Source: Rebecca billardiae RCC1528 (Eukaryota > Haptophyta). Taken from it: 64,000 nucleotides of DNA. The notes under the pieces were generated by a model. It saw only the letters and a list, made by a program, of their open reading frames with translations, made no database searches and was not told the origin of the DNA. Where the stretch lies: positions 2,604,001 through 2,668,000 of the forward strand of contig OZ251223.1 of NCBI GenBank assembly GCA_965240325.2. The letters are read 5' to 3'. Position numbers and translations under genes: made by a program. Shown one piece after another: positions 8,501 to 16,841 of this stretch. Every line of letters starts with the position of its first letter. Position 1 is the stretch's first letter.

Positions 8501-11486
8501 CGGCGGCGGAGCTGCCACCGCCGCCGCCGACAGCGGCCGCGACTGCGACCGCCGCCTCGCCGCGCAGCTCAGCGCGACACAGCGCGTGAACGTGCCCCCG
8601 CTCACGCTGCGCGGCGAGCCGAGCGCGCCCGCGCCCTCGCAGAGAGCCCTGCGGACGCCTACCGACGGTGCGGGCAGCGCCGACCGCGTCACACCGGTGC
8701 GCGCGGCGCCCGGGCGCCACGCGCCGGCGGCCTCGGCGCAGCAGCCGCAGCCGCAGCAGCCGCAGCAGCCGCAGCAGCCGCAGCAGCGCCGGCCCGCGTC
8801 GGCGCACACGCGGCCGGCGCCACCGACGGCCGACGGCGCGCGCGCCGCGGACCGAGTGGCGCCGACACGCGCGATGGCCACGGACGCGCGGCCCTCCTCT
8901 GCGCTCGGCAGCGCGCGCGGCGGTGGCACGCGCCGCCCGGGCTCGGCTGGCGTGACACTCAGCGGCGGCGGCATCGTCGCGCCCCTGCAGCCGGGGGCCG
9001 GCGGCGGCGGCGGCGCGCTGTCGGAGCGGATTGCTGCGGCGGCGGCCGAGCGCGCGCGCTCCGACGCCGAGGAGGAGGAGGCCGACGGTGCTGCCGCTGC
9101 GTGCGCAGGCGCGGGCGCGCGACCGTTCCTCTCTGGGCGCGGCGGCGCGCGCCCGCGCAGCGCGACCGCGCTGCCGCCCTCGGCGCGCGCCAAGTTTGCC
9201 CCGCGCGCCGCTGCGCAGCTGCACTCGAGTGACAACAGCGCACCGAGTACGCCGACGGCCTCGCCGCCGGCGTGCGCGCGCCGCGGGTACAGGCTGAGTG
9301 AGGACAGCAGCACGCCGACGCCCGCATCGCTCTGCGCGGTGCCGCCGCTGTCAACTCAGCCGCCCGCGAGCCCGCCGCCCTCGCCGCCGCCGCCGCCGCG
9401 CCGCTCCGCGAGGCTCCCGCCGCCGCCGCCGCGCGCGCCGGCCGGCGGCGCGGGGGTACCAGCGTCAGGGTCGGCGCCCGCGCCCGCGCCCGCGCCGCGC
9501 TCGAGCCGCATGTGCCCGCCGCCGCCAGCGGCGGGCGTGGCGGCGTCGGCGGTGGTGCCGCCGCCGGGCGCGGCCGCGCCGCCGCCAGCCGCTCGGCCGG
9601 GCCTCGAGCGCGCGGGCTCGACGAGACGCCCGCTGCCGCCGTCAAGCGGCATCGCGCTCAACAGCGTCAGCTGCTGCGCACCGGCTGCAGGCACAGGCGC
9701 CAGCGCGGCGCGCACCGCGTGGTCAGGCGCGGGCGGTGCGGTCGGCAGCCCGGCTGCCGCCCCGCCGCAGCGGCCCGACCCGGCCGCGGCGGACGCGGAG
9801 GACATCGCAGCGGCCGAGGCGGAGCGACTGGCGGAGGCGGCGGCGAGGCAGCAAAGGCGGCCCTCGACTGCGCCGCGGCTCAGCTGCGGCGGCGCGGCGG
9901 AGGCCACCGGGACGGAGGCGGCGCCGAGCGCGCAGCCGGCGGCGCCCGCGCCCGCGGCCGCCACGGCTGAGGCCGAGGCCGAGGCCGCCGCGGCGCACGC
10001 CACGGCAGCTTTGACCGCGCCCGCTGCGGCCGCGAGCGCAGCGGCCGCGGCGGCCGCTGACGCGCCGGCGGCCGCCGCGCAGGGCATGGCGCGCGCCATC
10101 CCGACGCTTCGCGCCGCGCCCGCCGCCGCGCCCGCCGCCGCGCCGACGGCGCAGCCGGTGCTCCTGCCGTGGGCTGGCGGCGTCGCCTCCGCCTCCGTCG
10201 CCCTGCCCCCAGAGCCTCGGACGCCGCCGAGCGCGCGCGCCATCGCTGAGCTTGCGGCATTCACGCAGCGGCGCGCCGAGGCGCTGGCGGTGCGCGCCGC
10301 GCCGCCGGCCGTGGCGGACTCGCCGCCGAAGCGCACGCCGCGCGCCATCGCCGCGCCCATCCTGCTCGGCAGCCGCATGACGGCGGACGAGTGGCGGCTC
10401 GACACGGCCGGCGCGTGCAGCGCGAGATCGGAGCCCAGATCGAGATCGGGCGCGAGATCGGGCGCGGCGTCGGCGAGGTCGGCGCCATCCGCCGACGCCT
10501 CGCCCGCGGCCGAGTCGCCGCCGGCCGCAGCCGACGTCGGCGCGCGCGAAGGCTCCCCGGTGGCGCCCGCTGCGGCGGCCGTGCCGGCAGAGGCGGCACC
10601 GCCCGCAGCTGACGCCTCGGTGCCGCCGTCCGCGCGCGAGCAGCGGCCCGGTGCGGCCGAGCCGCCGGCCGGCTGGGCCGCGCAAGCCGTGCTGCGCGCC
10701 GTGGCGGCTTGCTCGGCCGCCTCGCCAGCCGCCGCGCCCCGCGCCGACGGCGAGTCCGGGCCGATTGCGCTGCCCAGCGCGCAGGGCGAGGCGCGCCGGG
10801 CGCCGCTGCCCCTGCCCTCTCGCTCCGTCGCCTCCGCCATCGCCAACCGGCGGCGCAGCTCGGTCGAGATGACGACTGCCGAGACGCAGGCGCTGCACAC
10901 GCTCGTCCGCCTCTTCGACTCGACCGAGCGGCGCCGCCTCGGCCTCGGCGCGCTGCGCATGCTCGTCGCCGAGCTGGGCGACCCGATGACCGCGCCCGAG
11001 CTGCGCCGGCTGCTGCGCGCGATCGCCGGGCGGAGCGCGCGCGCCGCCGACGAGATGGAGGTGGGCGCGTTCGAGCTGTGCGCGTGGTACGCGCGCGCCA
11101 AGGCCGCGCACGCGCGCGGAGCGCGGCAGCCGCCGCGCGCGCGGCGCCTCCGCCCGATCCTCGCGTGGGCGGCCATGCTGAGCATCTTCGCCGGGCTGTG
11201 CGCGCTGAGCATCGTGTACGGCCGCGTGCTGGGTGAGGCTGCGACGCGCGACATGGTCTCCTCGTGGGGCCTCTCGCTGCTCAGCTCGCTGCTGCTGCAG
11301 GAGGGGCTGCTCGCCGCGTTCGCGCAGCTCATGCCCGAGCTCAGCCGGCGCGGCGTGAGCGGCAGCCACGCGCTCGCCACGACGATGAGCCAGCAGCTCG
11401 CCGTGGCGCCGCGCGTGCTCATGCCCGCGCTCAGGGCGACCACGGCGCGCGCACTCAAGGCGGTGCGCTTCCTCTTCCGCGGCTAA
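3..11486 (+). CDS. Giant SPPP-IPT-REJ-GPS polycystin-1-like membrane protein (gene A), 5' end outside window
   Basis: The frame is open from base 3 to TAA at 11484-11486, giving 3,827 visible residues; the start lies upstream. The order is an SPPP-type Pro-rich tract (to about 2525), two or three IPT/TIG domains (about 2527-3660; GPTRGGTVVTLSGRGFE near 2998-3060 is typical), REJ/PKD-like modules (about 3680-5820), a helical Ala-rich GAIN-like region, a GPS motif (6936-7055) and a first membrane helix (about 7195-7255). A disordered loop follows where polycystin-1 carries PLAT. Two helices (about 8080-8280) and an 840-residue low-complexity segment come next, then a degenerate EF-hand-like pair (about 10870-11090) and two last helices (about 11150-11330), with YG and a following W as in polycystin-1 TM4-TM5. 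It stops about 50 residues later, so the channel half is absent. Likely a large surface adhesion or mechanosensory receptor (inference). No intron is needed in this part. Confidence 0.85.
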   Translation, partial: PPSPPPSPPPSPPPSPPPSPPPSPPPSPPPSPPPSPPPSPPPSPPPSPPPSPPPSPPPSPPPSPPPSPPPSPPPSPPPSPPPSPPPSPPPSPPPSPPPSPPPSPPPSPPPSPPPIPPPSPPPSPPPSPPPSPPPSPPPSPPPSPPPSPPPSPPPSPPPSPPPSPPPSPPPSPPPSPPPSPPPSPPPSPPPSPPPSPPPSPPPSPPPSPPPSPPPSPPPSPPPSPPPSPPPSPPPSPPPSPPPSPPPSPPPSPPPSPPPSPPPSPPPSPPPSPPPSPPPSPPPSPPPSPPPSPPPSPPPSPPPSPPPSPPPSPPPSPPPLPPPSPPPSPPPSPPPSPPPSPPPSPPPSAPPSPPPSPPPSPPPSPPPSPPPSPPPSPPPSPPPSPPPSPPPSPPPSLPPSPPPSPPPSPPPTPPPSPPPLPPPSSPPSPPPSPPPSLPPSPPPSPPPSPPPSPPPSPPPSPPPSPPPSAPPSPPPSPPPVPPPLPPPSPPPSRAPSPPPSPPPSPPPMAPPSPPPSPPPSPPPSPPPPPLPSPPPSQPPSPPPSAPPPPPPSPPSVPQPPPPPPPSPPREPPPSPPPSPPPLLPPPPRTEPFPPPAPPSPPPALPPAPPPSPPPSLPPSPPPGPPPSPPPSLPPAPPPSPPPSLPPLLPPPPRTEPFPPPAPPSSPPAPPPSPPPSPPPSPPPGPPPDAPPSPPPGPPPVPPPSPPPSPPPSPPPPPPPSPPPSLPPRPPPPPRTEPFPPPSPPLPPPLPPPSPPPTSPPAPPPGAPPLPPPSPPPSSPTPPPPSPPPSPPPQPPPSPPPRPPPSPPPLPPPPPRTAPFPPPSPPSAPPSEPPSAPPPPPPPLVRALVLAVSPSSVPLDDGSDNDSAAAGRRLAAGGAARRDAASSALTLSGRGFFASESGAEGGAFCTLHAGTPTDAQIASGTAPPLATLNATVQSDEAASCALPRALARAARAGGVGAGQFRLALWLDGGGRAVPSLFGPPALRLFDFAQDVAVSALEPDAGPTRGGTVVTLSGRGFELAAGGGGFGGGGAAAGGGGLCCVLPGSAHGDACVSNATLLRPLNGTSRARCVTPPTAGGAAAYALELGRWGDAISASGDAISARTDSAARFMYYDDSALRVRSVTPSSGAARVTTLVVVDGAGPLLGGARVRLAFGGARAEPPLAAAPGAGVVLQRAAHAVPSADGSGTARRAQLFVSLNGQQWSPPQPDGPGAVYFEFDEAAHAPDLESAHFDAASGAALLLRFDAQPTDRAGMGGALGPCAAVLDDETLEALTDAPTDADAGASATADSAAVGLQPQCHWRDDSTLVVRLSASTRAAPGMRVGVRAGALRPAACAASGGCPAELANEAAAVVVDADAPCGAAPCPTPVAVLRAPDTISACANESLALDGGASSTGGVGPATYAWGLDVTASGAGAAQLDASLRALPPTASAVRVDGLPAATSVRGFVVALRLTSFLGVQSELAWAEVRRARAPGPGLRLESVPTEPVRPDSALELGARVGALAPCWGADRGGRVSVRWRVLRATALDAAARAAPAAPLPELAPYASGAQLRLPAHALRAAHEYEIEVVASMAAEPAAATSARATVRVRRVPPRAVLGASARRFGAGEAVVVDASASTDPNEPAGAAPALDFGWSLALGADGGGGALPLPPSASASAAGVLTIPAGALGAGASYAVRVRVTPRGAAHPAPADEATMALEILPPPPAAAGGGGAPPSVELAPLPRGAAVNPTWRRPSERLALQARGADTRAYAYAWRASLVGARGALSPAPLNLSDTAATTTTGDAAPALAFRSGALAPGAEYVFELRVTDVGDAARGVGLASVRVRVNRPPFGGSLGVRTADGASAAGGRVPLGAPLTLSARGWAAEEAEALPLSYAFAHAAAGTEDAGGGEGTPLGAAAAGVPVLRDVVLPAGSLRLLVSVADARGAEARAAAAVEVVPPPREALDGVALGALLERARGAVERADASRALGLVAAVATLDAAATPPAASLLAIAAEAGALGGAGRAARAQHAAALEAVTGAAGGRLLDDDASAQASALAQAAELAGAALESGDGVDDATAAALIAIADRALLANATTAAAAVAAGGGDGDAARAEAAALGLSALRLASSLTRALLAGAVAGEPPIRLSGIAVGVAAARVAAGTLAPSAGAAAPGGAAASTAGWVELGTSGGVLVPASTLLAQQHAGALGSDGAVDVVLSAISVRTLEQAWALRGGANASGGGGGASAASAELGVGWAEGAGGAPFVTAIMSATLYAAGAPSALAVRALPEPVLLALPPLLAQTTTGAAATSAAAGGAGDGDGGGGALVRACRFWDEGAAEWSSQGCAAVGAPAGRDPSLLYCACDHLTTFAGLGLPMSAAQARADAEAVRINTFSGADAIQVLSEPAQGHRENPTIYRLVYLLAGANALVLGAALLADRRGASSYGRWHASELKTSGMASVAAGGGGASGGSGGAGCTEPAGGAAAAPPRARLGSCVAQACGCGPCGGCGRGSSSSFSQRLGLSARQPTSEDGSSASSSPPLVAAELRNAPSTVERVRTRRRERETAEAQQASCPPSRSSGDSGGAQPPTPLALPPAAAARTPPSLPSPPPRPAPAVPAAPAAAPRRRSALLPSMPKRATELVASAAAKRGGGGAAAAAAPRDSVWSAAAQKPRLPPAPGSARARALLLAYRLADEHSLLVLLFGPAARGVRKAELAQTLCNLAAVQLLLECMLYDEAGGSGGGGGGARVLTMALYACVAAAVALPALAACRALWAFGRAGGVDNSPAARLFRALSATLEGQRRAVAGSRTARLSAIVESSMHRPRTRAHAPAVRADAELAATDDDDDNERSGGGAATAAADSGRDCDRRLAAQLSATQRVNVPPLTLRGEPSAPAPSQRALRTPTDGAGSADRVTPVRAAPGRHAPAASAQQPQPQQPQQPQQPQQRRPASAHTRPAPPTADGARAADRVAPTRAMATDARPSSALGSARGGGTRRPGSAGVTLSGGGIVAPLQPGAGGGGGALSERIAAAAAERARSDAEEEEADGAAAACAGAGARPFLSGRGGARPRSATALPPSARAKFAPRAAAQLHSSDNSAPSTPTASPPACARRGYRLSEDSSTPTPASLCAVPPLSTQPPASPPPSPPPPPRRSARLPPPPPRAPAGGAGVPASGSAPAPAPAPRSSRMCPPPPAAGVAASAVVPPPGAAAPPPAARPGLERAGSTRRPLPPSSGIALNSVSCCAPAAGTGASAARTAWSGAGGAVGSPAAAPPQRPDPAAADAEDIAAAEAERLAEAAARQQRRPSTAPRLSCGGAAEATGTEAAPSAQPAAPAPAAATAEAEAEAAAAHATAALTAPAAAASAAAAAAADAPAAAAQGMARAIPTLRAAPAAAPAAAPTAQPVLLPWAGGVASASVALPPEPRTPPSARAIAELAAFTQRRAEALAVRAAPPAVADSPPKRTPRAIAAPILLGSRMTADEWRLDTAGACSARSEPRSRSGARSGAASARSAPSADASPAAESPPAAADVGAREGSPVAPAAAAVPAEAAPPAADASVPPSAREQRPGAAEPPAGWAAQAVLRAVAACSAASPAAAPRADGESGPIALPSAQGEARRAPLPLPSRSVASAIANRRRSSVEMTTAETQALHTLVRLFDSTERRRLGLGALRMLVAELGDPMTAPELRRLLRAIAGRSARAADEMEVGAFELCAWYARAKAAHARGARQPPRARRLRPILAWAAMLSIFAGLCALSIVYGRVLGEAATRDMVSSWGLSLLSSLLLQEGLLAAFAQLMPELSRRGVSGSHALATTMSQQLAVAPRVLMPALRATTARALKAVRFLFRG
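6936..7055 (+). other. GPS (GPCR/polycystin autoproteolysis) motif in gene A
   Basis: The translation shows the family signature: C, then W two and about nine residues later, SQGC, and finally CACDHLTTF. These are the four Cys, two Trp and HLT-F residues of GPS motifs in GAIN domains of adhesion GPCRs and polycystin-1 proteins. A hydrophobic helix starts about 50 residues downstream, the usual GPS-to-TM1 spacing. Whether the HL/T bond is cleaved cannot be told from sequence. Confidence 0.9.
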
Positions 11487-11860
11487 GCCACGTCCGAGGA
11501 CGACGGCCAAGGGCCGGCAAGGGGAAGGCGATGATCGATTGCTCATAGTCATACTCATAGTCACGTCGTAGCATGACGCCATGATGTCTGATGACGATGA
11601 TGCTGCTGCTGATATCGTCATCATCATCGTCAGCATCAGCAGTAGTCGTTATTATGATTCGTCAGCAGCAATCATCGTCAGCTGCGCTAGTCCGACACTG
11701 CGCGCGAGCAGTTATTCGACCGAGCAGTCGACATGCATGGCAACGCCAACGAGTGCGCACCGCCGCCGACGAATCAGGAGACCTGCGCCGTGCGCGCGTG
11801 ATGCACTCACAGCATTGACAGTCTCCAAGGGTGTCAAAGGGTAGCAGTGGTCACTGTCCC
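11487..11860. other. Short intergenic spacer with ATC/CAG-rich trinucleotide patch
   Basis: This stretch separates the stop codons of convergent gene A and the Omp85-like gene. Bases about 11575-11690 are rich in short GAT, ATC and CAG runs. No coding frame is convincing. It probably carries both 3' UTRs. Confidence 0.6.
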
Positions 11861-13861
11861 TCAGTCCAGATCCAGCCCAAACGCGCGACCGTACTCGCCC
11901 GTGCTGGCAAGCGTCCACTCCACCTTGATTGGCCCCACCAGGAAGACTGCGCCCACGGATGCCGCCGCCGCTGGCTTGGCCAGCTGCGGCCACTGCGCGT
12001 CTGCGCCCACCGTCTCGCCATCTTGAGCCTCGTCGGGCACCTCCACGGCGGCGGCACCCTCGGCCTCGTCGCGCTCCGTGGCGGGCGAGCGCGGCGGGCG
12101 CCAGTCCTCCGGCACCACCATGCCCACGGCGCCGTCGGCGAAGACGCCTGCGTTGATGATCGAGCGCCCGCCCTTGCCACCGACGGGCCAGCGCACCTCG
12201 GCGCTCGCGCCCGCCAGCGAGCGGCCCAGCCCGAGCGAGCCCGGCGCGACGCCGCGTACGGTTGTCGCGCCGCCAAACGCGCGCATCAGGTATTCAGGCT
12301 GGCCGCGGGAGGCGAGCGAGGCTTGGAGGTTGGTGCGGAGCACCGGGTTGCCTGAGCGGCGGAAGCGGCGCCGGTACTCGCGCGTCGCCTCGACCTGTGC
12401 GTAGCCGGGGCAGCGCTCGTGCAGCGGCAGCGCCGTGCGCACGACGAGCCGCTTGCGAGTCGGGCCGGGCTTCTGCGAGCTGAACGCCGCGCTCAGCGTG
12501 ACGGGCACGTCGAGATCCGAGCCTCGCAGCCGCGCGCCGTCGACGCGAAGGCCCGAGTTCGCGGCGGCGCTGCGCCAGCCGCCGGCCGACAGGTCGTACG
12601 GCGCGACCTTCTCCGCCGTGGCCGCCAGCTGCAGCGCCCACAGCCGCTCGCGCCGCAGGTTGCACCGCAGCGTGCCGCCCGCGCGCGAGAGCTCAGGCGG
12701 CGGCGGCGGCGGCGGCGGCGCGGGCATGGGCGGCGCAAAGGCTACGGCGTCGGCCGAGTCGTCTTGGCTCGGGGCGTGGCTGCTGGGCGCCGCGCTCTTC
12801 CCACCCTTCGGCGGCGCGTGCGGCTCGCCGCCGAGCAGCTGTCCCAGCGGCAGCTCGCCGCCGATCGAGCGGAGCAGAGGGATCCGCGCGAGCACGTTTG
12901 AACACGGCTGCACGTTGTCCACCCACGCGTCCGCGCCCCAGCCAAAGCGGCGGCCGAGGCGCGGGTCGTCGAAGCGCACGCTCGCGGAGGAGGAGTTGTA
13001 CTTGGAGAACTGCACGCCCAGCCGCTGGTTCCGCCCGAACAGGTTCGAGTCCGCCACGGAGACGGACGCGTACCACTGCGAGCCGCGCACGCCGACCGTG
13101 GGCGCGATCTCCGTGGAGTTGCGCTCAAAGACGGGAATCACAACCTGCGCGCTGTCAGAGGCAGGGTCCGGCGCGCCAGGCGGCGGGGGCGGCTGCTCGG
13201 CGCGAGCGTCGTCGTCGCCGAGCACCATCGCCACTTGCGGCGCGCCGATCCCGATGAACGGCCCCGAGGGCCCCACCAGCCGCTCGAACGCGCGCCGGCT
13301 GACGCGCAGCGGCGCGCCCGCGCGCAGGCCGAGCGCGTCGCGCACGACGCCCGCGCGCGTGCGCCCACGGGCGGCGAGCTGCTGCCCGTGGCGGTCGACG
13401 AAGACGAGGGCCACGGGCGGCTCGGCCGACGGCGCCGCACGCACGTCGATGAGGATCACCCCGTCCGCCGTGCGCGAGGCCTTGGTGTTGATCGCGGGGT
13501 AGCCGCGCGCGGAGTACCACGATTGCAGCGAGGAGGCCAGCGAGTTCAGCTGGGTGTTGGTCGGCATGCGCTTGCCCAGCACGCCGGCCGAGGTGGCCAT
13601 GTCGTGCACCTGCACCTCTGTCGGCAGCGCCTTGCATCCGCTCGCGGTCACGAGCACCTCGTGCACCTTTGGCAGCTTGCGATTGCGCATCCACGCGATC
13701 GGGCTCGAGATCGCCGCTGCCGGGCCGCTCGGGCCGGGGGTGGCGCCGGCGCCGTCGCGGAGCGGAGGGTGCGAGTGATGCACGCCGTGGTGCTCGCGCC
13801 GCACGGCGCGCGCGCGCGCCGGCGTCACGAGCGCGAGTGCGACGAGCACGCCTGCACGCAT
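11861..13861 (-). CDS. Omp85/Toc75-like outer-membrane beta-barrel protein with POTRA domain
   Basis: This is a 666-residue reading frame. I chose the Met at 13861 because it begins a hydrophobic signal-like segment (MRAGVLVALALVTPARARA); the same frame has upstream Mets at 13894, 13900 and 13984, which would overlap the divergent gene. A POTRA-like unit (about residues 110-170, with the pattern L..SLQSWYSARGYP) precedes a C-terminal barrel. The diagnostic Omp85 L6 motif appears as TTVRGV near residue 534, and the protein ends in a GPIKVEW strand. Low-complexity Pro and acidic insertions interrupt the barrel loops. Family members insert or translocate proteins in bacterial, mitochondrial and plastid outer membranes. 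A plastid import role (Toc75/OEP80-like) is inference; an ER-type signal would suit a complex plastid. Confidence 0.8.
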   Translation of the reverse strand: MRAGVLVALALVTPARARAVRREHHGVHHSHPPLRDGAGATPGPSGPAAAISSPIAWMRNRKLPKVHEVLVTASGCKALPTEVQVHDMATSAGVLGKRMPTNTQLNSLASSLQSWYSARGYPAINTKASRTADGVILIDVRAAPSAEPPVALVFVDRHGQQLAARGRTRAGVVRDALGLRAGAPLRVSRRAFERLVGPSGPFIGIGAPQVAMVLGDDDARAEQPPPPPGAPDPASDSAQVVIPVFERNSTEIAPTVGVRGSQWYASVSVADSNLFGRNQRLGVQFSKYNSSSASVRFDDPRLGRRFGWGADAWVDNVQPCSNVLARIPLLRSIGGELPLGQLLGGEPHAPPKGGKSAAPSSHAPSQDDSADAVAFAPPMPAPPPPPPPPELSRAGGTLRCNLRRERLWALQLAATAEKVAPYDLSAGGWRSAAANSGLRVDGARLRGSDLDVPVTLSAAFSSQKPGPTRKRLVVRTALPLHERCPGYAQVEATREYRRRFRRSGNPVLRTNLQASLASRGQPEYLMRAFGGATTVRGVAPGSLGLGRSLAGASAEVRWPVGGKGGRSIINAGVFADGAVGMVVPEDWRPPRSPATERDEAEGAAAVEVPDEAQDGETVGADAQWPQLAKPAAAASVGAVFLVGPIKVEWTLASTGEYGRAFGLDLD

Positions 13862-14135
13862 TAATTGGTTGGCGAGGAGCTGCTGCCGCGCCATCGGCAT
13901 GCGATCGTCTTCGCGGTGGACGGCGAACTCTCGTCGGGCACTCCGCACCCAAACTGGCCGCCTGCCGGTGGAACGGAAAAACACCGGACAGCAGGGCCCG
14001 GAAGGCCGGATCCATAATCTCGCGCATCACCGCCGCCTGCCGGGGCCGCCGGGCGCGGCAAAAGGGTCGCCGTCAGGTCGATCGTCTCCGCGGTGTCGCG
14101 CCAGGTTCGCCCGGGGCCAGGCGGACCGGAGAGGC
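13862..14135. promoter_or_regulatory. Putative bidirectional promoter of the Omp85-like and MoxR-VWA genes
   Basis: With the preferred downstream starts (13861 minus, 14136 plus) the two genes are head to head with 274 bp between them. If the upstream in-frame Mets were used, the coding regions would overlap. I see no clear TATA box. Shared control is inferred only from spacing. Confidence 0.4.
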
Positions 14136-15273
14136 ATGCTGGGCTTGCTCAGCCGCATCGTTGCGCCTGTCGGCGTGCGCGCGGGGGGGCTGTGCAGCGT
14201 CGGCGCCGCGCCGCCGCTCGGGCTCCTGCGGCTGCGCGCCTCGCTCGACGACCTCGTCTGCGGCCACGCTGAGCTCAAGGACGCGCTGCTGCTCGCGCTC
14301 GTCGCGCGCGAGCACGTGTACGTCGAGGGCACGCCCGGCACGGCCAAGACGCTGCTCGCGGAGGGCGTGGCGCGCGGCGCGGGGCTGCGCCAGTTCGTGT
14401 ACCAGATGCACCGAGACACTCGGCTGCACGAGCTGGTGGGCGACGCCGTCATCACGCGGCAGCGCGGCGAGGGCGGGGAGGAGACGATCCGGCAGTCGAC
14501 GCGGCCGGGCGGGATCCTGACGTGCGAGCTTGCCGTGCTCGACGACATCTCGCGCGCGCCGGGCGAGGCGCTCAACGTCCTCTTCCGCGTGCTGAACGAG
14601 AGGCGGTTTGCGAGCGCGCCGTCACACGACGCGCCTCTGCCGCTCGTCGCGGCCATCGCCACGGGCAACCCGCTGCGCGACGGCGAGGGCGACGGGTACT
14701 ACGCCGAGGCGCTCGACCCGGCCTCGCTCGACCGCTTCACGCTACACTGCAAGGCGTCGGGGCTGATCGAGGGGCGCGCGTGGGAAGACGTGCGCCGAGT
14801 GATTGCTCTGCACGACGGTGCGCCGCGCGGCGGCGCGCCCGGGCCCGCGGCCGGGGTCGAGGCCGAGGCGCAGGCGGCCGCCGCGCTGCGTGCGGCGCAC
14901 GCGGAGCTGCCGCGGGTGCGGCTGGGCCCCGAGCTGCCCGAGCTCCTCGTCGAGCTGCTGCAGGCGCTCGTCGCCGCGTGCGACGGCGGAGGCGCGTTCG
15001 CCGGCCCACCGCCGCTCCTGACTGACCGGACGTTTCTCGGAAAGGCGCCTCTGCTCTGCCGCGCCAACGCGCTGCTGCACGGCCGCGAGGCGTGCACGCC
15101 GGACGACCTGGCGGTCGTCCGGCACCTGACGGCGTTCCGCGTGCCCGAGCACGTGCACGAGCGCGTCGGCGAGATCGTGGACGACGTGCTCGCGCGCGCG
15201 GCGAGGCGGCGCGCCGAGGCCGCGGCCGCCGCGGTGCAGCGAGCCGAGGGCGGCGACTCGCACGGCAGGGGCA

Positions 15274-15310
<37 letters not shown>

Positions 15311-16841
15311 TGCAGCTGGCGCAGGCTCACGTGACGATGGCGTTGTCGAGCGCCCGCCGGGCGACGACGTGCACGCCGCGATGCGCCGCGCGCGCGTCGA
15401 GCCGCCCAGCGGGGCCGCCACGGCTGACGACACCTCTCCCGCCGTCGCTGCGCCGCCGCCGCCGGACACGAGAGGGGCCGGGGGCGACGAGGGCGCGTCC
15501 GCGCAGAGGCCCGGGGAAGGTGGCGCCGACCCGGCGTTCGCGCCGCAGCTCCCGCCGCCCTCGCGCGCGCAGCTGCTCGCGGACGCGCTCGCCGACGCCG
15601 TCGCGCGCCCGATCGTCGCGACGCACGCGGCGCTGGACCGCGCGCTGCGCTCGTGCGCCGCGGCGCTCGCGCACGCCGGCGCGGCGAGCGGGCGCGCGGG
15701 CAGCGCGCCCCCGGACACGCGCTCGCTGGAGGAGAGGCTCGCGAGCGCGCGGCACGTCGCCCCGCTCGTGCACGCGCTCTCTGGGCGGATCGCGCGCCGC
15801 GCCCGCCGCGCGAGCGGCGCGTCGCTGCAGCCGGCCGGCAGCGCCGCAGGGCTGCCGTGCGGATGGCGCGCGTCGGCCTCGCTCGCGTCCGTGTGCTCCG
15901 CCGACGCCGAGGCGGCGGCGAGCGCGCGCTGGGTCGCCGAGCCCACGCCCGCGCTGCCCCCGCGCGTGGCCCGGCGCTCCTCCGCGCGAGGCGGCCGCCT
16001 CGCGGTGGTGCGCGACGTGAGCGCGTCGATGCAGGGCGCGCGCGCGCTGTGGGCGTCCGCTGTGGTCACGCGGCTCGTGCGCATGTGCCGCGCGCGCGCC
16101 CTCGCCGTCGGCCTGTGCGACTTTGCGCACGCGCCGACGCTGATGCGCGCGCCGCCCGCGGCGCGGCGGGTGCGCGGTGGCTCCACCGCGCGCGACGCGG
16201 CGCAGGGCGGCCCGTTCTTCCACCGCGACTATGCCGCGCTGCTCGCGGCCGCGCAGACGCGCTGGTCGGACGGCGGCACCAACATCGAGCTGGCGCTGCG
16301 TGCCACGCTCGAAGAGCACCGCACCGGCAGGCGGCCGCGCGCGGCAGGCGGCAGGGCGGCGGGCGAGGCCGCGGGCGCGGGCGCGGGGGCGCTTGCTGCG
16401 GGCGTTGCGTCGGCGTGGACGGCGCTGGTGCAGCGGTGGCAGCCGCCGGCGCCACAGCCGAGCCGCTCGGATGCGGCGCGGCTGCGCGGCGCGCCGGTGA
16501 CGGGTGGCCAAGCGGCAGCCGGACCGGGAGGGCCCGACGCCTCCGAGGCGGACGAGTCCGCTTCGCGCCTTGCGCTCGCCGCGCACGGCGCGCGGAGGCC
16601 GAGCCCTGGTGGCGGGCACATCCTGCTCGTCACTGATGGCGAGCCGACCGCGGGGTCGACGACGCTGCACACCGAGCAAGCGCGCGCCCGGGCGCTCGGC
16701 GTGAGCGTGCACACCGTGTACATCGGGGACGAGGGCCGATACCCGCTGGCGCTGAGCCATCTCGCGCGCGCAACCGGCGGCGTGCGCTTCCAGGCGGTGA
16801 TCGACCGGTCCACGGGCGACGTGCGCCTGGTCGAGCGCTGA
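14136..16841 (+). CDS. MoxR-type AAA+ ATPase fused to C-terminal VWA domain
   Basis: This is a 901-residue protein. The Met at 14136 is preferred to the frame's upstream start at 13869 because the 89 residues before it look like untranslated sequence and it opens a plausible targeting peptide (MLGLLSRIVAPVGVRAGG). The AAA+ module has Walker A GTPGTAKT (residues 65-72), Walker B LAVLDD (132-137) and sensor-1 TGNP (176-179), typical of the MoxR branch. A Gly-rich and Ala/Pro linker leads to a VWA domain with complete MIDAS: DVSASM (627-632), T715 in GGTNIE, and D834 in TDGEP. MoxR ATPases and VWA proteins normally act as a pair encoded by adjacent genes (RavA-ViaA, CbbQ-CbbO types) in protein or metal-cofactor maturation. 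Here both are one polypeptide. The client is unknown. Confidence 0.85.

Noticed and set aside
11861-16841. Bacterial contamination suggested by Omp85 and MoxR-VWA genes
   Set aside because: They are monocistronic, head to head, carry targeting-like N termini and share base composition with the intron-containing neighbours.
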